From the NCBI GenBank assembly GCA_964475595.1, contig CAYYXG010000028.1:1-17472 (forward strand): a stretch of DNA of 17,472 nt, written 5' to 3'. The notes under the pieces are model-generated. The model was not told the DNA's origin. It did not search any database and saw nothing but the letters and a program-made list of their open reading frames with translations. Positions 14,120-17,472 of this stretch are shown in pieces. The position numbers and the translations under genes were made by a program. The DNA comes from RGEC01 sp964475595 (GTDB lineage: Bacteria > Bacteroidota > Bacteroidia > NS11-12g > UBA955). Within the stretch, counting starts at the first letter, position 1, and each line of letters begins with the position of its first letter.

Positions 14120-17100
14120 TTGAATACCAGAGATATTCTCCGGCATTTCGGGCAGACCGCACCGATGCAGGAACTGGAAACCGCTCTGGCTGAAGCCGCA
14201 GAGCATATTTACCTGGAGGGCGTGAGCGGATCCGGGCAGGCACTTATTTTGGCTTCGGTTTTTGCAGCTAGCCCCAAACCATTGCTGGTGATAATGCCCG
14301 ACAGGGAGCAGGCCGGCTACATACAATCAGATCTGGAGCATTTGTTACCGGGTGAAAACATCCTTTTTCTGCCGGACAGTTGCCTGAAACCCTACAAGCT
14401 CGGAACTGAACATGCCATATCTGCCCAGGAACGTATAGAAACCATTTCTGCGCTACGCAAAAACAACCGTCGCATTCTCATTACCCACACCGCCGCCATA
14501 GCGGAAATGGCCGTAGAGCAGCAAGTGCTGGCGCAGAATACGTTCGATATTGCCCGTAGGCAGCAACTGAACTTGGATTTTCTCATGGATTTTCTTCAGG
14601 AGAATGGGTTTGAGCGCGTGGATTTTGTTTTTGAACCGGGCACGTTCAGCATTCGTGGTGGAATAGTGGATTTGTTCTCATTTGCCCATGAACACCCGTT
14701 CAGGATAGAGCTGGACGGTGATGAAATTGAAAGTATCCGCAGTTTTGACGTGAATACCCAGTTGTCGCTGAAAGAAATAGACCATTTCAGTTTGGTGCCC
14801 AACGTTCACGATTCCCGCTTTGAAGAAAACCGAACCCCGGTATTTGATTACCTGGCAGATGACACCTTGATATACGGTGCTGAGTTGCCTTTGCAAATCG
14901 AAAATTTGGGCAAGGGCTGGGAGAAGGCATTGCAGGATCATGCCACAGCCAGTGATGCAGGAGCGGAAAATTTGCCACCTCATCCCAAAGATCGCTTGTT
15001 GACACCGGGGCAGCTGGGCCGTATACTGGAATCCTACAGTGTTCTTCATTATCTCGGAAATCCAACATCGAAAAGCCGGAGAATTGCCTTTTTACAGCAA
15101 CCACAGCCCATATTCAAGCGCAATTTTGACCTGCTTATTGACTGGCTGAGAGAGAACAAAAAGCAAGGAATAGAAAGCTTGCTTTTTAGCGAAAACAACC
15201 GTCAGATTGAGCGATTGCAGACCATATTGACCGATTTACAGGCCCAGGTTGAGTTTACCCCGGTGTATGCAGGCCTCAGCCAGGGTTTTGTGGATGCCGA
15301 TGCAAAAATGGCCTTCATTACCGAACATCAGCTGTTTGATAAATATTACCGGCCCAAATCCAGGGAGCGTTACAGCGCTTCCACATCATTAACTCTGCGC
15401 GAATTGCGCAGTTTAAAACCCGGAGATTTCGTTACCCACATGGATCACGGCATCGGTCGGTTTGCCGGACTGGAAAAAATGGAAATGAATGGGGTAATGC
15501 AGGAAGTGGTGAGACTGGTGTATCGCGATAACGATTTGCTGTACGTTTCGGTAAATAGTCTGCACAAGATTGCCAAATATACCGGTAAGGATGGCACCGC
15601 GCCCTCATTGCATAAACTGGGCAGTCCGGTTTGGGACAAGCAAAAGAAGGCCACCAAGAAGAAGGTGAAAGATATTGCCCGCGAGCTCATCAGTCTGTAT
15701 GCACGCCGCAAAGCGCAAAAGGGCTATGCATTTGCCCCCGACAGTTACCTGCAGTTGGAGCTGGAAGCGGGATTTTTTTATGAAGATACGCCCGATCAGG
15801 CCAAATCTACCGAAGATGTAAAACGCGATATGGAAAGCGAACAGCCCATGGATCGTTTGGTGTGCGGTGATGTGGGTTTTGGAAAAACCGAAGTGAGTAT
15901 GCGGGCGGCTTTCAAGGCGGTTTGTGATAGCAAGCAAGTAGCCGTGCTGGTACCCACCACCATTTTGGCACAGCAACACTATAGAACATTCCGCAAGCGC
16001 TTTGCCGGTTTTCCCGTGAACGTGGAATACCTAAACCGTTTTAAAAGTGCCAAAGAGCAAACCGCTACCCTGGCCAAGGTGAAAGAAGGCAAGGTGGATG
16101 TACTCATTGGTACCCACCGGTTGCTGGGCAAAGACGTGGAGTTTAAAGATTTGGGGTTGATGATCATTGACGAAGAGCAGAAATTTGGCGTAGCCGCTAA
16201 AGAAAAGCTCAAAGAGCTGAAGGTGAATGTAGATACGCTCACCCTCACGGCCACTCCCATTCCGCGTACCCTGCATTTTTCCCTGATGGGGGCCCGCGAT
16301 TTGAGCATCATCAATACTGCGCCGCCCAATCGTCAGCCCGTGCATACCGAGCTGCACCCGTTCAATCGCGAGGTAATCTCCGAGGCCGTACAACATGAGC
16401 TGGGGCGTGGCGGACAGGTGTTTTTTATACACAGCCGGGTAAAGGATATTCACGACATTGCCGCGATGATTGAAGGGGTGGCGCCGGGTGCCCGTGTTTG
16501 CGTAGCACATGGGCAGATGGAAGGGGCTGCGCTGGAAGATGCCATGGTAAGATTTATTGAAGGCGAATATGATGTGCTGGTGGCCACATCCATCATTGAA
16601 AGCGGACTGGATATTGCCAATGCAAATACTATTATTATCAACAATGCCCACATGTTCGGGCTGAGCGATTTGCATCAGATGCGCGGCAGGGTAGGGCGCA
16701 GCAATGTGAAGGCATTCTGCTATCTGTTGTCTCCACCACTTAGTACACTCAGTGATGATGCCCGCAAACGACTGCGTACCATCGAGGAATACACGGATCT
16801 GGGCAGCGGATTTCAGGTTGCCATGCGCGATCTGGATATACGGGGTGCCGGAAATCTGCTGGGGGCGGAGCAAAGCGGCTTCATTTCCGAAATGGGATTT
16901 GAGATGTACCACAAAATTTTGGACGAGGCGGTACGCGAACTGAAACACGAGGAATTTGCCGGTTTATATGAGGATGAAACCACAGAAGACATCAGCAGCC
17001 GAGATTGCCAGGTGGAGGCAGACTTTGAAATGCTCATACCGAGCCATTACGTGACCCAGGTGGCAGAAAGACTGGCCCTGTATAGTGAATTGTCGTCCAT

Positions 17101-17449
17101 ACAGACAGAAAGCGAACTGAAGGCATTTGGCGAGCAATTGCGCGATCGTTTTGGTAAGCTGCCGGATGCTGTTTTGGCCTTGCTGGATACGGTGCGTTTG
17201 AAGTGGTCGGGGAAGCGGATGGGGCTAGAGAAAATTACCTTAAATGATGGACGCATGCGTTTGTACTTTCCGGGCGACCCCAACGCGGCGGTATACCACA
17301 GTGATGCTTTTGTGGACATGATGGGCAGGATTGCCTCGCAGCCCGGCAAATTCAGCATGAAGCAAACGGATAAGGCGCTGATTGTGAACGTAAGCGGGGT
17401 GCAGAATGTGTTTGAGGCGCTGTATGTGCTGGATGGCTTAACCGCGTAG
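14120..17449 (+). CDS. mfd: Transcription-repair coupling factor Mfd
   Basis: A DNA translocase that removes RNA polymerase stalled at lesions and recruits the UvrA/UvrB excision machinery. At 1109 residues it is close to full length for the family (about 1,100-1,150). Domain order is the UvrB-like N-terminal part (about 1-320), the RNA polymerase-interacting CarD-like domain (near 430-500, LKPGDFVTHMDHGIGRFAGL), the two helicase domains, and the C-terminal TRCF domain. Visible motifs are Walker A GDVGFGKT (583-590), DEEQ (684-687), TATPIPRT, and motif VI QMRGRVGRS (853-861). The start is a TTG: an in-frame stop at 14102-14104 blocks anything earlier, and the next ATG (14165) would cut the conserved N-terminal helix. 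It is transcribed alone from its own promoter. A palindrome begins 3 nt after the stop. Confidence 0.96.
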   Translation: MNTRDILRHFGQTAPMQELETALAEAAEHIYLEGVSGSGQALILASVFAASPKPLLVIMPDREQAGYIQSDLEHLLPGENILFLPDSCLKPYKLGTEHAISAQERIETISALRKNNRRILITHTAAIAEMAVEQQVLAQNTFDIARRQQLNLDFLMDFLQENGFERVDFVFEPGTFSIRGGIVDLFSFAHEHPFRIELDGDEIESIRSFDVNTQLSLKEIDHFSLVPNVHDSRFEENRTPVFDYLADDTLIYGAELPLQIENLGKGWEKALQDHATASDAGAENLPPHPKDRLLTPGQLGRILESYSVLHYLGNPTSKSRRIAFLQQPQPIFKRNFDLLIDWLRENKKQGIESLLFSENNRQIERLQTILTDLQAQVEFTPVYAGLSQGFVDADAKMAFITEHQLFDKYYRPKSRERYSASTSLTLRELRSLKPGDFVTHMDHGIGRFAGLEKMEMNGVMQEVVRLVYRDNDLLYVSVNSLHKIAKYTGKDGTAPSLHKLGSPVWDKQKKATKKKVKDIARELISLYARRKAQKGYAFAPDSYLQLELEAGFFYEDTPDQAKSTEDVKRDMESEQPMDRLVCGDVGFGKTEVSMRAAFKAVCDSKQVAVLVPTTILAQQHYRTFRKRFAGFPVNVEYLNRFKSAKEQTATLAKVKEGKVDVLIGTHRLLGKDVEFKDLGLMIIDEEQKFGVAAKEKLKELKVNVDTLTLTATPIPRTLHFSLMGARDLSIINTAPPNRQPVHTELHPFNREVISEAVQHELGRGGQVFFIHSRVKDIHDIAAMIEGVAPGARVCVAHGQMEGAALEDAMVRFIEGEYDVLVATSIIESGLDIANANTIIINNAHMFGLSDLHQMRGRVGRSNVKAFCYLLSPPLSTLSDDARKRLRTIEEYTDLGSGFQVAMRDLDIRGAGNLLGAEQSGFISEMGFEMYHKILDEAVRELKHEEFAGLYEDETTEDISSRDCQVEADFEMLIPSHYVTQVAERLALYSELSSIQTESELKAFGEQLRDRFGKLPDAVLALLDTVRLKWSGKRMGLEKITLNDGRMRLYFPGDPNAAVYHSDAFVDMMGRIASQPGKFSMKQTDKALIVNVSGVQNVFEALYVLDGLTA

Positions 17450-17452
17450 TAA

Positions 17453-17472
17453 AGACGCACAATTGTGCGTCT
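17453..17472. repeat. Perfect palindrome after mfd, at the window edge
   Basis: AGACGCACAA followed by its exact reverse complement TTGTGCGTCT: 20 bp without mismatch, ending at the last base of the window, so it may continue. As RNA it would fold into an 8-bp stem with an AATT loop. The two As before it (17451-17452) would give a terminator-like stem if Ts follow outside the window. It could be the mfd terminator or a copy of a dispersed extragenic palindrome. Confidence 0.7.

Overview
The window reads as a draft assembly of a Bacteroidota chromosome. Three signs support this. The cluster bamD, a Bacteroidota-type RNA polymerase omega subunit, coaBC and a DUF4835 gene is characteristic of the phylum. 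Promoters match the Bacteroidota consensus (TTTG, about 18-20 nt, then TAnnTTTG) rather than the sigma70 one. Start codons are not preceded by clear Shine-Dalgarno sequences. A finer placement (for example Chitinophagales or Sphingobacteriales) is only a guess. A run of 100 Ns at 9546-9645 marks a scaffold gap inside a gene.

Layout, left to right. 1-455 is the tail of a ribosomal RNA operon on the + strand: the 3' end of 23S rRNA, a 60-nt spacer without a tRNA, and 5S rRNA. It ends at a strong hairpin (458-484) that can also stop transcription coming from the opposite strand. 499-7853 is one tightly packed minus-strand cluster, in transcription order bamD, omega, coaBC, DUF4835, aroB, aroA, aroC, mazG. 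Most neighbours overlap by 4-20 nt. It joins outer-membrane assembly, transcription and coenzyme A synthesis to three steps of the shikimate pathway (3-dehydroquinate synthase, EPSP synthase, chorismate synthase) and to nucleotide house-cleaning.

8012-12701 is a divergent plus-strand operon. It holds the N-terminal half of a split transketolase, a secreted von Willebrand factor A (VWA) protein interrupted by the assembly gap, the C-terminal half of transketolase, and a polytopic membrane protein resembling GT-C glycosyltransferases. The VWA gene lies between the two transketolase subunit genes with a 1-nt overlap on one side and 3 nt on the other. 12706-13863 is a minus-strand AAA ATPase of the AAA_14/DUF4143 type, convergent with the membrane protein gene. 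14120-17449 is mfd, the transcription-repair coupling factor, on the + strand. The window ends inside or at the edge of a perfect palindrome (17453-17472).

Most of the window is core metabolism and information processing; I found no phage, CRISPR, insertion sequence or clear defence island. The points most worth checking are these: the atypical phosphoenolpyruvate/glyphosate loop of AroA (Ala in place of the usual Gly, His in place of the usual Arg); the VWA gene between the transketolase halves; -7 promoter boxes only 4-10 nt from start codons, implying leaderless or nearly leaderless mRNAs; the aro genes attached to the bamD-coaBC cluster; and the terminal palindrome.
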